NCBI RefSeq assembly: GCF_022809125.1
Contig: NZ_JALGBI010000001.1
Coordinates: forward strand, 1,860,001-1,924,000
Length of the DNA stretch: 64,000 bases
Origin: Variovorax terrae
GTDB taxonomy: Bacteria; Pseudomonadota; Gammaproteobacteria; Burkholderiales; Burkholderiaceae_C
Reading direction: 5' to 3'
Under the pieces are notes generated by a model, which saw only the letters and a program-made list of their open reading frames with translations, was not told the origin of the DNA and did not search any database. Below, piece after piece: positions 50,911 through 62,298 of the stretch. Made by a program: the position numbers and the translations under genes. The stretch's first letter is position 1. Each line of letters opens with the position of its first letter.

Positions 50911-52386
50911 TCACATTAAAACGATGTCGTACTGCTCCTGCCCCATCGCGCTCTCGCTCTGCAGCGAGATCGGCTTGCCGATGAAGTCCGACAGGCCCGC
51001 CAGGTGCTGGCTTTCCTCGTCCAAAAACAGCTCGACCACGCGCGGCGAGGCCACCACGCGGAATTCGCGCGGGTTGAACTGGCGCGCCTCGCGCAGGATC
51101 TCGCGCAGGATGTCGTAGCAGACGCTGCGCGCGGTCTTGACGATGCCCTTGCCCTGGCAGGCTTCGCAGGGCTCGCACAGCATGTGGGCCAGCGACTCGC
51201 GGGTGCGCTTGCGTGTCATTTCCACCAGGCCGAGCTGCGAGAAGCCGCCCGACATGGTCTTGACGCGGTCGCGCGCGAGCTGTTTGCGGAACTCAGCCAG
51301 CACGGCTTCGCGGTGGTCCTCGCGCATCATGTCGATGAAATCCACGATGACGATGCCGCCCAGGTTGCGCAGCCGCAGCTGGCGCGCGATGGCGCCGGCG
51401 GCTTCCAGGTTGGTCTTGAAGATGGTGTCGTCGAAGTTGCGCGCGCCGACGAAGCCGCCGGTGTTCACGTCCACTGTGGTCAGCGCCTCGGTCTGGTCCA
51501 CGATCAGGTAGCCGCCAGACTTGAGTTCGACCCGGCGGCCCAGCGCCTTGGCGATCTCTTCGTCGATCGAAAACAGGTCGAAGATCGGCCGCTCGCCCTT
51601 GTAGAGCTGCAGCTTGGTGGCGGCGGCCGGCATGAACTCGCGGCCGAAGGCCTGCAGCATGTCGAACTGCTCGCGCGAATCGAGCCGGATGGTCTGGGTT
51701 TCATCGCCCACCAAGTCGCGCAGCACGCGCTGCAGCAGGTTCAGGTCCTGGTGCAGCAGCGAGGTGGAAGGCAGGCGCAGCGAGGCCTCCTTGATGCGCG
51801 CCCAGGTCTTGCGCAGGTAGGCGATGTCTTCCGCCAGCTCGGCATCGGAGGCGTCTTCGCCATTGGTGCGCAGGATGAAGCCGCCGCCGTCCCCGCCCAC
51901 CAGGGTCTGCAGCCGCCGGCGCAACTCGTCGCGCTGGGCCGGTGGAATCTTCTGGGACACGCCCACATGGTCGTCCTGCGGCAGGAACACCAGCAGCCGG
52001 CCCGCAATGCTGATCTGGGTGGACAGCCGCGCCCCTTTGGTGCCGATGGGGTCCTTGATGACCTGCACCATCAGCGACTGGCCCTCGAACACCTGCTTCT
52101 CGATGGGCACCTGCGGCTGGGTGTTGCGCGCCATGCTGGGGGGCTCGCCATCGGGCTGGCGGTGCCAGACGTCGGCCACGTGCAGGAAGGCGGCGCGCTC
52201 CAGCCCGATGTCGATGAAGGCCGACTGCATGCCAGGCAGCACGCGCGCCACCTTGCCCAGGTACACGTTGCCCACGAGGCCGCGCTCGAGCGCGCGTTCC
52301 ACGTGCAATTCCTGCACGGCGCCGTTCTCCACCACGGCCACGCGCGTTTCCTGGGGCGACCAGTTGATCAGAATGTCTTGTTGCAT
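50911..52386 (-). CDS. rng: Ribonuclease G (3' end altered by island insertion)
   Basis: 491 residues. N-terminal S1-like domain (VYLGKVARVLPGMQSAFIDIG), RNase E/G catalytic core (VDVNTGGFVGARN, VIVDFIDMM) with metal-binding Asp, and a zinc-link (LCEPCEACQGKG). It matures 16S rRNA 5' ends and turns over mRNA. The last residues read QYDIVLM; the final codons come from the integrated element, whose repeat starts at the Y-D-I-V codons. The predicted original end was YDIVLL. Confidence 0.93.
   Translation of the reverse strand: MQQDILINWSPQETRVAVVENGAVQELHVERALERGLVGNVYLGKVARVLPGMQSAFIDIGLERAAFLHVADVWHRQPDGEPPSMARNTQPQVPIEKQVFEGQSLMVQVIKDPIGTKGARLSTQISIAGRLLVFLPQDDHVGVSQKIPPAQRDELRRRLQTLVGGDGGGFILRTNGEDASDAELAEDIAYLRKTWARIKEASLRLPSTSLLHQDLNLLQRVLRDLVGDETQTIRLDSREQFDMLQAFGREFMPAAATKLQLYKGERPIFDLFSIDEEIAKALGRRVELKSGGYLIVDQTEALTTVDVNTGGFVGARNFDDTIFKTNLEAAGAIARQLRLRNLGGIVIVDFIDMMREDHREAVLAEFRKQLARDRVKTMSGGFSQLGLVEMTRKRTRESLAHMLCEPCEACQGKGIVKTARSVCYDILREILREARQFNPREFRVVASPRVVELFLDEESQHLAGLSDFIGKPISLQSESAMGQEQYDIVLM
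50921..50932. other. attR: Attachment site, right copy of the island direct repeat
   Basis: ACGATGTCGTAC, on the minus strand coding the Y-D-I-V end of rng. Identical to 34464-34475. The CGA..TCG core symmetry fits a tyrosine recombinase crossover region. Confidence 0.7.
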
Positions 52387-52389
52387 GGG

Positions 52390-52992
52390 TCAGCGCCTGA
52401 AGCCGAGAGCCTGGAGCAATTGTGCCGTCTCGAACATCGGCAGGCCCATGATGCCAGAGTAGCTGCCGCTGATGTGCGCAATGAAGGCTGCCGCCCTGCC
52501 CTGCACCGCATAGGCACCGGCCTTGCCCAGGGGCTCGCCGCTGGCGACATAGGCCCGCACCTGCGCGGGCGTCAGCGCCGCGAAGGTCACGCGCGAGTCG
52601 CTCAGCGCCTCCAGCCGCTGGCGCCCGTGCTGCACGGCCACGGCCGTGAGCACGCGGTGGGTGGAGCCCGACAGTTCGCGCAGCATGCGAGCGGCGTCGC
52701 GCGCATCGGCCGGCTTGCCGTAGATCGTGCGGCCCAGGGCCACCGTGGTGTCCGAGCACAGAACGGGTGCCGGCGGCAGGCCGCGCCGACGCAGCCGCTG
52801 CAGGGCCGCGTCCAGCTTGAGCCGCGTGACGCGCTTCACGTAAGTGGCCGGGGCTTCGTTCGGCAGCACGGCCTCGATGGCTTCGGCGTCCTCGTCGGCG
52901 CCCGGGAGCAGCAATTCGTGGCGAATGCCCATCTGCTCCAGCAACTGGCGGCGGCGCGGGCTCTGCGAGGCGAGGTAGATGAAGTCGGCCAT
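52390..52992 (-). CDS. maf: Maf-family nucleoside triphosphate pyrophosphatase
   Basis: 200 residues. [16 protein letters not shown] is the Maf signature, then SDTTVALG with the catalytic acidic residue, and [16 protein letters not shown] near the end. Hydrolyses dTTP/UTP or modified pyrimidine nucleotides to monophosphates; the Maf subtype is not resolved. It ends 3 bp before rng starts. ATG 52992 gives the standard start. Confidence 0.92.
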   Translation of the reverse strand: MADFIYLASQSPRRRQLLEQMGIRHELLLPGADEDAEAIEAVLPNEAPATYVKRVTRLKLDAALQRLRRRGLPPAPVLCSDTTVALGRTIYGKPADARDAARMLRELSGSTHRVLTAVAVQHGRQRLEALSDSRVTFAALTPAQVRAYVASGEPLGKAGAYAVQGRAAAFIAHISGSYSGIMGLPMFETAQLLQALGFRR

Positions 52993-53038
52993 GGTGGAGG
53001 CCCGGCACGCCCGATGGCGGGCGCGCCGGACGAGGTGT

Positions 53039-53506
53039 CTATTCCCGGTGGTAGGGATGGTTGGCGTTGATCGACCAGGCGCGGTAGAGCTGCTCGACCA
53101 GCAGCACCCGCACCATGGCATGAGGCAAGGTCAGGTCCGACAGGCGGATGCGCTCATGCGCGGCCTGCCGGAAGGCGGGGTCCAGCCCGTCGGGCCCGCC
53201 GATCACCAGCGCCACGTCATCGGCTTCCAGTTGCCAGGTCTTGAGCTTGGCCGCCAGCGCCACGGTGCTGAGCGAGGTGCCGCGCTCGTCCAGCGCCACC
53301 ACGCGGCAACCCTTCGGAATGGCCGCCTCGATGCGCTCGCGCTCGGCCGCATAGAGGGTTTCGAGGGTCTTGGAGCCGCGCGGCTCGGTCTTGACGGCCT
53401 TGAGCTCCACCCGCAGCTCGGGCGGAAAGCGCTTGGCGTAGTCGTCCCAGGCCGTCTGCGCCCAGTCGGGCACGCGCTGGCCGACGGCCACCACCAGCAG
53501 CTTCAT
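53039..53506 (-). CDS. rlmH: 23S rRNA (pseudouridine1915-N3)-methyltransferase
   Basis: 155 residues, SPOUT fold. [15 protein letters not shown] start, [22 protein letters not shown] (SAM-binding knot) and [15 protein letters not shown] tail are all typical. It methylates pseudouridine 1915 in 23S helix 69. ATG overlaps the rsfS stop (ATGA). Confidence 0.95.
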   Translation of the reverse strand: MKLLVVAVGQRVPDWAQTAWDDYAKRFPPELRVELKAVKTEPRGSKTLETLYAAERERIEAAIPKGCRVVALDERGTSLSTVALAAKLKTWQLEADDVALVIGGPDGLDPAFRQAAHERIRLSDLTLPHAMVRVLLVEQLYRAWSINANHPYHRE

Positions 53507-54132
53507 GCCTTGCGGGCGGCGGTCTTGCTGGCGGGGGTTTTGCGGGCCGGCGCCTTCGCGGCCGCTGTTTTCCGGGCGGGCGTCTTGCCGGGGGCGGCCG
53601 CCTTCTTGGCCGCCGGCTTGCGCTTGGGCGGCGCCGTCTTCTTGGCAGCCTGCTCGGCCGCCTTGATCGCGGTCTTGGCGGCGCTGCTGCGGCGGATCGA
53701 GGTCTTGGCCGCGGGCTGCTTGGCGGCAGGCTCCTTGGAGGGCGAGGTCAGCACGGGCTTGACCGCGCCGAACTTCAGGCGCACCGGCTTGTCGCCCCAG
53801 ATTTCCTCGAGATGGTAGTAGGTGCGGATAGCGGGCTGCATGATGTGGGCCACGGCGGCCCCGCAGTCCACGATGATCCATTCGCCGTTTTCCTCACCCT
53901 CGATGCGCGGCTTGGGAAAGCCCGCCTCGCGCACCGCGTCGCGCACGCTGGCCGCCAGCGCCTTGGTCTGGCGGTTGGAGGTGCCCGAGGCCACGATGAC
54001 CCGCTCGAACAGGGGGGACAGATGCTCGGTGTTGAACACCTGGATGTCCTGCGCCTTCACGTCCTCCATGCCATCGACGATGGCGCGCTGGAGTTTCTGG
54101 ATGTCTTTTTTGGCGGCGGTTTCTGTTGTCAT
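53503..54132 (-). CDS. rsfS: Ribosomal silencing factor RsfS with long Ala/Lys-rich tail
   Basis: 209 residues. The first 120 are a standard RsfS/DUF143 domain ([46 protein letters not shown]), which binds L14 and prevents subunit joining. About 85 C-terminal residues are made almost only of Ala, Lys, Pro, Thr and Arg in histone H1-like repeats (for example [14 protein letters not shown]). Such tails occur in some betaproteobacterial homologues and probably bind RNA; that is inference. nadD stop and rsfS start share one base. Confidence 0.9.
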   Translation of the reverse strand: MTTETAAKKDIQKLQRAIVDGMEDVKAQDIQVFNTEHLSPLFERVIVASGTSNRQTKALAASVRDAVREAGFPKPRIEGEENGEWIIVDCGAAVAHIMQPAIRTYYHLEEIWGDKPVRLKFGAVKPVLTSPSKEPAAKQPAAKTSIRRSSAAKTAIKAAEQAAKKTAPPKRKPAAKKAAAPGKTPARKTAAAKAPARKTPASKTAARKA

Positions 54133-54746
54133 CAAGCGGTTTGGTAGAGGTGATGTTGTTCAATATAGCGCGCAACGGATTCCGGAACCAGATGGGCTAT
54201 CCCTTGAGCGGCGGCGGCGCGGTGGCGGACTTCGGTGGCGCTCACGGACAAGGCCGGGAGCTGCAGCGCCTGCCAGCGTGCGCCGGCCAGGTTTTGAGGG
54301 TCAAACTGGCCTGAGGTCCCCGCTACATGGACGCGTCCAGCTATGGAAATTATAGCAAGCTGCAAAATCTCCTGAAACCGGTGCCAGTTCGGCAGCGCGG
54401 CCGCCTGGTCGGCTCCCATGATGAGGAAGAGCTGGGCCTGCGGCTCTGCGGCCTGCAGCTCCTGCAATGTGTCGAAGGTGTAGGTCGGCCCGGCCCGCTG
54501 GATTTCCCGGTCGTCCACCACCACCCGCGGCAGGCCCTCGAAAGCGAGCCGCGCCATGGCCAGCCGGTGTTGCGGCGGGCTGAGCCGGTGCGGTTTGTGC
54601 CAGGCCTGGCCGGTGGGAAACACGCGCAGTTCGTCCAGCGCCAGTTGCTCCACGGCGGCGCGCACCAGCGCCACATGGGCGTTGTGCGGCGGATCGAAGG
54701 CGCCGCCGAAGACGCCCAGCCGCCTGGCGGGCACGGTCACACCCAT
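54132..54746 (-). CDS. nadD: Nicotinate-nucleotide adenylyltransferase
   Basis: 204 residues. [20 protein letters not shown] is the nucleotidyltransferase signature (HxGH-like PHNAH), [11 protein letters not shown] and [10 protein letters not shown] follow. Makes deamido-NAD from NaMN and ATP. A dispersed mini-repeat (54291-54358) encodes the segment from [17 protein letters not shown] to FDPQN, an in-frame insertion near the C-terminal third. ATG 54746 overlaps the hemF 3' end by 10 bp. Confidence 0.92.
   Translation of the reverse strand: MGVTVPARRLGVFGGAFDPPHNAHVALVRAAVEQLALDELRVFPTGQAWHKPHRLSPPQHRLAMARLAFEGLPRVVVDDREIQRAGPTYTFDTLQELQAAEPQAQLFLIMGADQAAALPNWHRFQEILQLAIISIAGRVHVAGTSGQFDPQNLAGARWQALQLPALSVSATEVRHRAAAAQGIAHLVPESVARYIEQHHLYQTA
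54291..54358 (-). repeat. Dispersed GCTAT-hairpin mini-repeat, copy 7 (inside nadD)
   Basis: Minus strand: GCTATAATTTCCATAGC hairpin, TGGACGCGTCCATGTAGCGG, GGACCTCAGGCCAGTTTGA and CCCTCAAAA tail. It is read in frame and adds about 20 residues to NadD. Confidence 0.6.
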
Positions 54747-55651
54747 TCCCGGCGCACCAGGAAGCGGCTGTACAGCGCATCCTCGGGCGAGCCCTTGCGG
54801 GTCTTGCGGTTGTAGGCCCAGCTTGCCAGCGGCGGCATGGACATCAGGATCGACTCGGTGCGCCCGCCCGACTGCAGCCCGAAATGCGTGCCGCGGTCCC
54901 ACACCAAGTTGAACTCGACATAGCGGCCGCGCCGGTAGAGCTGGAAGCTGCGTTCGCGCTCGCCGTAAGGCATGTCCTTGCGGCGGTCCACGATCGGCAG
55001 GTAGGCGTCGAGGAACGAATCCCCCACCGAGCTCATCATGGCGAAGCTCAGGTCGAAGCCGAGTTCGGAGAAGTCATCGAAGAACACGCCGCCGATGCCG
55101 CGCTGCTCGTCGCGGTGCTTGAGGTAGAAATACTCGTCGCACCATTTCTTGAAGCGCGGGTACTTGTCGGCGCCGAACGGCAGCAGCGCGTTGCGGCACA
55201 CGCTGTGGAAGTGGATGGCGTCCTCGTCGAAGCCGTAGAACGGCGTGAGGTCCATGCCGCCGCCGAACCAGCACACCGGCTCGCCGCCCGGCGGGGTGGC
55301 CGCCAGCATGCGCACGTTCATGTGCACGGTGGGCACATAGGGGTTGCGCGGATGGAACACCAGCGAAACGCCCATGGCCTCGAACGGCGCGCCGGCCAGC
55401 TCCGGCCGGTGCTGCGTCGCCGACGGCGGGAGCTGCGCGCCGCGCACGTGCGAAAAGCCGCAGCCGGCGCGCTCGAACACCTGGCCGCCTTCCAGGATCC
55501 GGGTGATGCCGCTGCCCTGCAGCGGCTCGCTCCGGCTCTTCTTCCAGGGGTCGGAGGTGAAGCCCGCCGTGCCGTGGTCCACGGCGGCAATGGTGGAGGT
55601 GATGCGGTCCTGCAGGTCGAGCAGGTAGTCGCGAACGGTGATGACGCTCAT
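54737..55651 (-). CDS. hemF: Oxygen-dependent coproporphyrinogen III oxidase
   Basis: 304 residues, full length. Signatures: [18 protein letters not shown] (substrate Arg region), [35 protein letters not shown], and [28 protein letters not shown]. Converts coproporphyrinogen III to protoporphyrinogen IX in haem synthesis. It heads the conserved hemF-nadD-rsfS-rlmH-maf-rng run. Confidence 0.96.
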   Translation of the reverse strand: MSVITVRDYLLDLQDRITSTIAAVDHGTAGFTSDPWKKSRSEPLQGSGITRILEGGQVFERAGCGFSHVRGAQLPPSATQHRPELAGAPFEAMGVSLVFHPRNPYVPTVHMNVRMLAATPPGGEPVCWFGGGMDLTPFYGFDEDAIHFHSVCRNALLPFGADKYPRFKKWCDEYFYLKHRDEQRGIGGVFFDDFSELGFDLSFAMMSSVGDSFLDAYLPIVDRRKDMPYGERERSFQLYRRGRYVEFNLVWDRGTHFGLQSGGRTESILMSMPPLASWAYNRKTRKGSPEDALYSRFLVRREWV

Positions 55652-56229
55652 TTCACTATGGTATCGGTTCGGGGAACGGCCGCGTCCAGCAGCCGGATCG
55701 GGGCCGCCAGCGCCGGCCTGAGGCCCTCGCGCCCGGCATAGGCCCGCGCGATGCGCTGCAGGTCGGCGCTTTCGTCGCCACCGGGCAGAAAGAATTCGGT
55801 CACCCCGACCCGCTTGTGCGCGTAGTCGAGGTAGGCCATGCCCAGCGGCACGCCGGCCTGCAGGGCCAGCCGGTAGAAGCCGCTGCGCCAGCCCGGCAGC
55901 AGGCGGCGCGTGCCCTCGGGCGACAGCGCCAGCCAGAAATGCTGGTGCGCCAGCATCTGCTGCGCCATGCCGGCCACCGCACCCCGGGAACTGGTGCGGT
56001 CCACCGGCACGCCGCCGACCCAGCGCAGCCAGCGCCCGAACAGCGGCACGCGAAACAGGCTGTCCTTGCCCCAGAAGCGCACCGGCAGGCCGATCGCCCA
56101 TTTCGCCAGGATGCCGATGCAGAAATCCCAGTTCGAGGTGTGCGGGTAGACCAGCAGCACGCCGCGCGGCGCGGGCAGGCCCCTGAAGTCCACACGCCAG
56201 CCGAGCAGGCGCAGCAGCGCGCGTGCCAT
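55648..56229 (-). CDS. 1-acyl-glycerol-3-phosphate acyltransferase family protein
   Basis: 193 residues from ATG 56229. PHTSNWDF replaces the usual N-H-x4-D block (His and Asp kept), [10 protein letters not shown] and [10 protein letters not shown] (EGTR motif) follow: PlsC-like membrane-associated acyltransferase. Homologues as I recall them begin a little earlier, and residues before this ATG (ALQFRGSR) look native, so a non-ATG start near 56290 next to the purD stop is possible. Confidence 0.78.
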   Translation of the reverse strand: MARALLRLLGWRVDFRGLPAPRGVLLVYPHTSNWDFCIGILAKWAIGLPVRFWGKDSLFRVPLFGRWLRWVGGVPVDRTSSRGAVAGMAQQMLAHQHFWLALSPEGTRRLLPGWRSGFYRLALQAGVPLGMAYLDYAHKRVGVTEFFLPGGDESADLQRIARAYAGREGLRPALAAPIRLLDAAVPRTDTIVK

Positions 56230-56291
56230 CCGGCTGCCGCGGAACTGGAGGGCGAACGGCGGCGCCAGCTCGCCGGGCAGCGGAACGGCGC

Positions 56292-57584
56292 TCAGGATCC
56301 GGCCTGCGGCTTGACGGCGCGAAAACCGATGTCGCGGCGGTATTGCGCGCCGTCGAAGTGGATGCGCTGCACCACCTCGTAGGCGCGCTGCTGGGCCGCC
56401 TTGACCGAGTCGCCCAGCGCCGTGACGCACAGCACGCGGCCGCCGGACGTGACCGTGGCGCCATCGCGGGCCGCGGTGCCGGCGTGGAACACCACCGCAT
56501 CGTCCTCGTCGCCCGGCAGGCCGCCGATGACGTCGCCCTTGCGCGGCGCCAGCGGATAGCCGTGCGCGGCCATCACCACGCCCAAGGCGGGGCGGCGGTC
56601 CCATTGCAGCTCGAGCTGGTCGAGCCCCTGCGCGGTGGCCGCCATCAGCACGTCGAACAGGTCGGACTTGAGCCGCATCATGATGGGCTGGGTCTCCGGG
56701 TCGCCCAGGCGGCAGTTGAACTCCAGCGTCTTGACCTGACCCGACGGGCTGATCATGAGCCCGGCGTAGAGGAAACCGGTGTACGGAATGCCGTCTTTTT
56801 CCATGCCCTTGAGCGTCGGCAGGATGACTTCGCGCATGGCGCGCGCATGGATGTCGGGCGTGACGACGGGCGCCGGCGAGTAGGCCCCCATGCCGCCGGT
56901 GTTGGGGCCCTGGTCGGCGTCGAGCAGGCGCTTGTGGTCCTGGCTGGTGGCGAGCGGCGTGACGTTCCTGCCGTCGCACAGCACGATGAAGCTGGCTTCC
57001 TCGCCGGTAAGGAACTCCTCGATGACGACGCGCGCCCCGCCCTCGTTGTGCGTCACGCCCAGCGTGTTGTCCAGCAGCATGAAGTCGATCGCCTCATGGG
57101 CCTCGGCGGCGGTCATCGCCACCACCACGCCCTTGCCGGCGGCCAGCCCGTCGGCCTTGACCACGATGGGCGCGCCCTGCGCGTCCACGTAGGCATGCGC
57201 GGCCTGGGCGTCGGAAAAGGTTTCGTAGGCCGCCGTCGGAATGCCGTGGCGCTTCATGAAGGCCTTGGAGAAGGCCTTGGAGCTTTCGAGCTGGGCCGCG
57301 GCCTGCGTCGGGCCGAAGATCCGCAGGCCGTGGCGGCGGAACTCGTCCACCACGCCGGCGGCCAGCGGCGCTTCCGGGCCCACCACCGTCAGCGCTATCT
57401 TTTCTGTAGCAGCCCATGACCGCAGGGCCTGGACATCCGTGATATTGATGTTCTCAAGCCGGGAATTGAGCGCGGTGCCGCCGTTGCCCGGCGCCACGTA
57501 GACCGCCTGCACTTTGGGAGAGGCGCTGAGCTTCCAGGCCAGCGCATGTTCGCGGCCGCCGCCGCCAATAACCAATACTTTCAT
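56292..57584 (-). CDS. purD: Phosphoribosylamine-glycine ligase (GAR synthetase)
   Basis: 430 residues, ATP-grasp. [17 protein letters not shown] start, [21 protein letters not shown] (ATP-binding), [20 protein letters not shown] and [13 protein letters not shown] (metal binding) are all present. Second step of purine synthesis. Its mini-repeat copy (57394-57459) codes [20 protein letters not shown] without changing the expected alignment length. Confidence 0.96.
   Translation of the reverse strand: MKVLVIGGGGREHALAWKLSASPKVQAVYVAPGNGGTALNSRLENINITDVQALRSWAATEKIALTVVGPEAPLAAGVVDEFRRHGLRIFGPTQAAAQLESSKAFSKAFMKRHGIPTAAYETFSDAQAAHAYVDAQGAPIVVKADGLAAGKGVVVAMTAAEAHEAIDFMLLDNTLGVTHNEGGARVVIEEFLTGEEASFIVLCDGRNVTPLATSQDHKRLLDADQGPNTGGMGAYSPAPVVTPDIHARAMREVILPTLKGMEKDGIPYTGFLYAGLMISPSGQVKTLEFNCRLGDPETQPIMMRLKSDLFDVLMAATAQGLDQLELQWDRRPALGVVMAAHGYPLAPRKGDVIGGLPGDEDDAVVFHAGTAARDGATVTSGGRVLCVTALGDSVKAAQQRAYEVVQRIHFDGAQYRRDIGFRAVKPQAGS
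57394..57459 (+). repeat. Dispersed GCTAT-hairpin mini-repeat, copy 8 (inside purD)
   Basis: GCTATCTTTTCTGTAGC hairpin, CCCATGACCGCAG, GGCCTGGACATCC, TTGATGTTCTCAAGC. It shares the ATGACCGCAG..CCTGGAC core with copy 3 at 11202. Unlike others it seems to replace rather than lengthen coding sequence. Confidence 0.5.
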
Positions 57585-57679
57585 CGCTCTTCTTTCTCAG
57601 GCCACCGCGGAACCGGCTTTGCCGGGCCGCTGGCGGCGCCCCCTGGAGGGGAAGGCGCCGCAGGTGCCTCGGGGGTGGT

Positions 57680-58399
57680 TCAAATATTTGCGTTGTGGAA
57701 GACGTTCTGGACGTCGTCCAGGTCTTCCAGAATGTCGAGCAGCTTCTGCATCCGGGCGGCGTCCTCGCCGGCCAGTTCGATGGTGTTTTCGGGGCGCATC
57801 GTGACTTCGGCCACCTCGGGGGTGAAGCCGGCGGCCTCCAGCGCGTTCTTCACGGCTTCGAAGTCGCCGGGGCTGGTCAGCACCTCGATGGCGCCGTCCT
57901 CGTCCGCCACCACGTCCTCGGCACCGGCCTCCAGAGCCGCGTCCATCACCTTGTCTTCGCTGGTGCCGGGCGCGAACACCAGTTGCCCGCAGTGCTTGAA
58001 CTGGAACGCCACCGAGCCCTCGGTGCCCATGTTGCCGCCATGCTTGCTGAACGCATGGCGCACCTCGGCCACGGTGCGGACCTTGTTGTCCGTCATGGTG
58101 TCCACGATGATCGCGGCGCCGCCGATGCCATAGCCCTCGTAGCGGATTTCCTCATAGTGCACGCCTTCGAGGTTGCCGGTGGCCTTGTCGATGTTGCGCT
58201 TGACGGTGTCGGCCGGCATGTTGGCGGCCTTGGCCTTCTCAACGGCCAGCCGCAGGCGCGGGTTGGCGGACAGGTCGCCGCCGCCCTGGCGCGCCGCCAC
58301 CATGATTTCGCGGATCACGCGCGTCCAGACCTTCCCCCGCTTCTCATCCTGGCGCCCCTTGCGGTGCTGAATATTCGCCCATTTGCTGTGGCCAGCCAT
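57680..58399 (-). CDS. YebC/PmpR-family transcription/translation factor
   Basis: 239 residues. [21 protein letters not shown] start is diagnostic, then [20 protein letters not shown] and [19 protein letters not shown]. Family members act as DNA-binding regulators; some assist ribosomes on Pro stretches. The ATG at 58399 is standard. 95 bp from the purD start. Confidence 0.93.
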   Translation of the reverse strand: MAGHSKWANIQHRKGRQDEKRGKVWTRVIREIMVAARQGGGDLSANPRLRLAVEKAKAANMPADTVKRNIDKATGNLEGVHYEEIRYEGYGIGGAAIIVDTMTDNKVRTVAEVRHAFSKHGGNMGTEGSVAFQFKHCGQLVFAPGTSEDKVMDAALEAGAEDVVADEDGAIEVLTSPGDFEAVKNALEAAGFTPEVAEVTMRPENTIELAGEDAARMQKLLDILEDLDDVQNVFHNANI

Positions 58400-58477
58400 A
58401 GGAATCCTCTGGTATTGATTTAATCTACAGACTCCGATTTTACTTTTCCACCTCCAGGAAGCCCGAGGAACCCCGAT

Positions 58478-59983
58478 ATGGCCGAGCCGCTGCTGATTGC
58501 CAAGAACGCCACCACCGAGTGCCTGCTGCTGCCGGGCCTCGCCAACCGCCACGGCCTGATCACCGGCGCCACCGGCACCGGCAAGACCGTCACCCTGCAG
58601 ACGCTGGCCGAGAACTTCTCGAACATCGGCGTGCCGGTGTTCATGGCCGACGTCAAGGGCGACCTGGCCGGCATCAGCCAGGCCGGCCGCATCGGCGACA
58701 AGCTGGCCGCTACGCTCAAGGAGCGCGGCATCGAGCCGCCGCAGCCGCAGGCCTGCCCCGCCACGCTGTGGGACGTGTTCGGCGAGCAGGGCCACCCGGT
58801 GCGCGCCACCATTTCCGACATGGGCCCGCTGCTGCTGGGCCGCATGCTCAACCTCAACGACACCCAGGCCGGCGTGCTGAACCTGGTGTTCAAGATCGCC
58901 GACGACAACGGCCTGCTGCTGCTCGACCTGAAGGACCTGCGCGCCATGCTGCAGCACGTGGGCGACCACGCCAGCCAGTTCACCACCGAGTACGGCAACA
59001 TCAGCCCGGCCAGCATCGGCGCGATCCAGCGCGGGCTGCTGCAAATTGAAACCCAGGGCGGCGACAAGTTCTTCGGCGAGCCCATGCTCAACATCGGCGA
59101 CCTGATGCAGACGGTCGACGGCAAGGGCGTCATCAACATCCTGGCGGCCGACAAGCTGATGAACGCGCCGCGCCTGTACGCCACCTTCCTGCTGTGGCTG
59201 CTGTCGGAGCTGTTCGAGCACCTGCCCGAGATCGGCGACCCGGAGGCGCCGAAGCTGGTGTTCTTCTTCGACGAGGCGCACCTGCTGTTCAACGACGCGC
59301 CCAAGGCGCTGCTCGAGCGCATCGAGCTGGTGGTGCGCCTGGTGCGCTCCAAGGGCGTGGGCGTGTATTTCGTGACGCAGAACCCGCTAGACGTGCCCGA
59401 CACCGTGCTGGCCCAGCTCGGCAACCGGGTGCAGCATGCCCTGCGCGCCTTCACCCCGCGCGACCAGAAGGCCGTCAAGGCCACGGCCCAGACCATGCGC
59501 CAGAACCCGGGCCTGGACATCGAGACCGCCATCACCGAACTCGCCGTGGGCGAGGCGCTGGTGAGCCTGCTCGATGCCAAGGGCCGGCCCGGCGTCACCG
59601 AGCGCGTGTTCGTGCTGCCGCCGGGCAGCCAGATCGGCCCGGTCACCCCAGAGCAGCGCCAGGCGCTGATGCAGGGCTCCCTGGTGGCCGGCGTCTACGA
59701 AACGATGGTGGACCGCGAATCGGCCTACGAAAAACTCAAGGGCCGGGCCGAGAACGCGCCAGCCCCGGGCCCGGCGGGCGCCGGCGGACAGGCAGCGCAG
59801 GACGGCGGCGGCCTGCTGGGCGGCCTGGGCGACGTGTTGTTCGGCTCCACTGGGCCGCGCGGCGGCAAGCGCGACGGCCTGGCGCAGGCCATGGCCAAAT
59901 CGGCCGTGCGCACCATGGGCACCACCGTGGGCCGCGAAATCATCCGCGGCGTGCTCGGTAGCATTTTTGGAAAGAAGCGCTGA
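58478..59983 (+). CDS. HerA/YjgR-type ATPase (DUF853)
   Basis: 501 residues. Walker [12 protein letters not shown] near residue 32, [26 protein letters not shown] (Walker B) and [12 protein letters not shown] (sensor) follow: FtsK/HerA-superfamily ATPase of the YjgR/DUF853 group. A Gly/Ala/Pro-rich hinge (about residues 430-460) precedes a basic C-terminal helix. Cellular role unknown. Its stop shares a base with the next start. Confidence 0.88.
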   Translation: MAEPLLIAKNATTECLLLPGLANRHGLITGATGTGKTVTLQTLAENFSNIGVPVFMADVKGDLAGISQAGRIGDKLAATLKERGIEPPQPQACPATLWDVFGEQGHPVRATISDMGPLLLGRMLNLNDTQAGVLNLVFKIADDNGLLLLDLKDLRAMLQHVGDHASQFTTEYGNISPASIGAIQRGLLQIETQGGDKFFGEPMLNIGDLMQTVDGKGVINILAADKLMNAPRLYATFLLWLLSELFEHLPEIGDPEAPKLVFFFDEAHLLFNDAPKALLERIELVVRLVRSKGVGVYFVTQNPLDVPDTVLAQLGNRVQHALRAFTPRDQKAVKATAQTMRQNPGLDIETAITELAVGEALVSLLDAKGRPGVTERVFVLPPGSQIGPVTPEQRQALMQGSLVAGVYETMVDRESAYEKLKGRAENAPAPGPAGAGGQAAQDGGGLLGGLGDVLFGSTGPRGGKRDGLAQAMAKSAVRTMGTTVGREIIRGVLGSIFGKKR

Positions 59984-60948
59984 TGGCCCTGCAACTGCCC
60001 ACCTACGACGACGTGGCCGCCGCGGCCCGGCGGCTCGAAGGCCACGCGCATCGCACGCCGGTGCTGCGCTCCAGCACGGCCGATGCCCTGCTCGGCGCCC
60101 GGCTGTTCTTCAAGTGCGAGAATTTCCAGCGCATGGGCGCCTTCAAGTTCCGCGGCGCCTTCAACGCGCTGGCCCAGTTCACGCCCGGGCAGCGCCGCGG
60201 CGGCGTGCTGGCGTTCTCCTCGGGCAACCATGCCCAGGCCATTGCGCTGTCGGCCCGCCTGCTGGGCATGCCGGCCGTCATCGTGATGCCGCAGGACGCG
60301 CCCGCGGCCAAGCTCGCGGCCACCCGCGGCTACGGCGCCGAGGTCGTGACCTACGACCGCTTCACCGAAGACCGCCAGGCGCTCAGCGAGCGGCTGGCCG
60401 CCGAGCGCGGCATGACGCTGATCCCGCCGTTCGACCACCCCCATGTGCTGGCGGGCCAGGGCACGGCGGCCCAGGAGCTGTTCGACGAGGCCGGCGAACT
60501 CGATCACCTGTTCGTGTGCCTGGGCGGCGGCGGCCTGCTGTCGGGCTGCGCGCTGGCCGCGCGGGCACTGTCGCCGCACTGCAAGGTCTATGGCGTCGAG
60601 CCCGAGGCCGGCAACGACGGCCAGCAGTCGCTGCGCGCCGGCAGGATCGTGCACATCCCCACGCCCCGCACCCTCGCCGACGGCGCGCAGACCCAGCACC
60701 TGGGCGAGTACACCTTCGGCATCATCCGCCGCGACGTGGACGACATCCTCACCGTGAGCGACGCGCAGCTGGTGGAGAGCCTGCAGTTCTATGCCGAGCG
60801 CATGAAGATGGTGGTCGAGCCCACGGGCTGCCTGTCGCTGGCCGGCGCCCGGCATGGCGGCGTGGACCTGCGCGGCGCCCGCGTCGGCGTGATCATCAGC
60901 GGCGGCAACGTGGACTTGCCGCGCTACGGCGAGCTTCTGGCCCATTGA
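59983..60948 (+). CDS. PLP-dependent threonine/serine dehydratase family protein
   Basis: 321 residues, fold type II PLP enzyme. FKCENFQRMGAFKFRGAFNA holds the Schiff-base Lys, SSGNHAQAIAL the substrate loop and CLGGGGLLSG the phosphate-binding Gly loop. The QRMGAFKFRGA form is typical of serine racemase and threo-3-hydroxyaspartate ammonia-lyase rather than biosynthetic IlvA, and no ACT domain is present. Overlaps the ATPase stop by one base. Confidence 0.85.
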   Translation: MALQLPTYDDVAAAARRLEGHAHRTPVLRSSTADALLGARLFFKCENFQRMGAFKFRGAFNALAQFTPGQRRGGVLAFSSGNHAQAIALSARLLGMPAVIVMPQDAPAAKLAATRGYGAEVVTYDRFTEDRQALSERLAAERGMTLIPPFDHPHVLAGQGTAAQELFDEAGELDHLFVCLGGGGLLSGCALAARALSPHCKVYGVEPEAGNDGQQSLRAGRIVHIPTPRTLADGAQTQHLGEYTFGIIRRDVDDILTVSDAQLVESLQFYAERMKMVVEPTGCLSLAGARHGGVDLRGARVGVIISGGNVDLPRYGELLAH

Positions 60949-61020
60949 CCGCGGGGCTTTGGGCGCGGGGCTTGTCAGCCCCCGGGCAGATCGGTACATT
61001 GCATTTTTTGAGGATATGCC

Positions 61021-62294
<1,274 letters not shown>

Positions 62295-62298
<4 letters not shown>

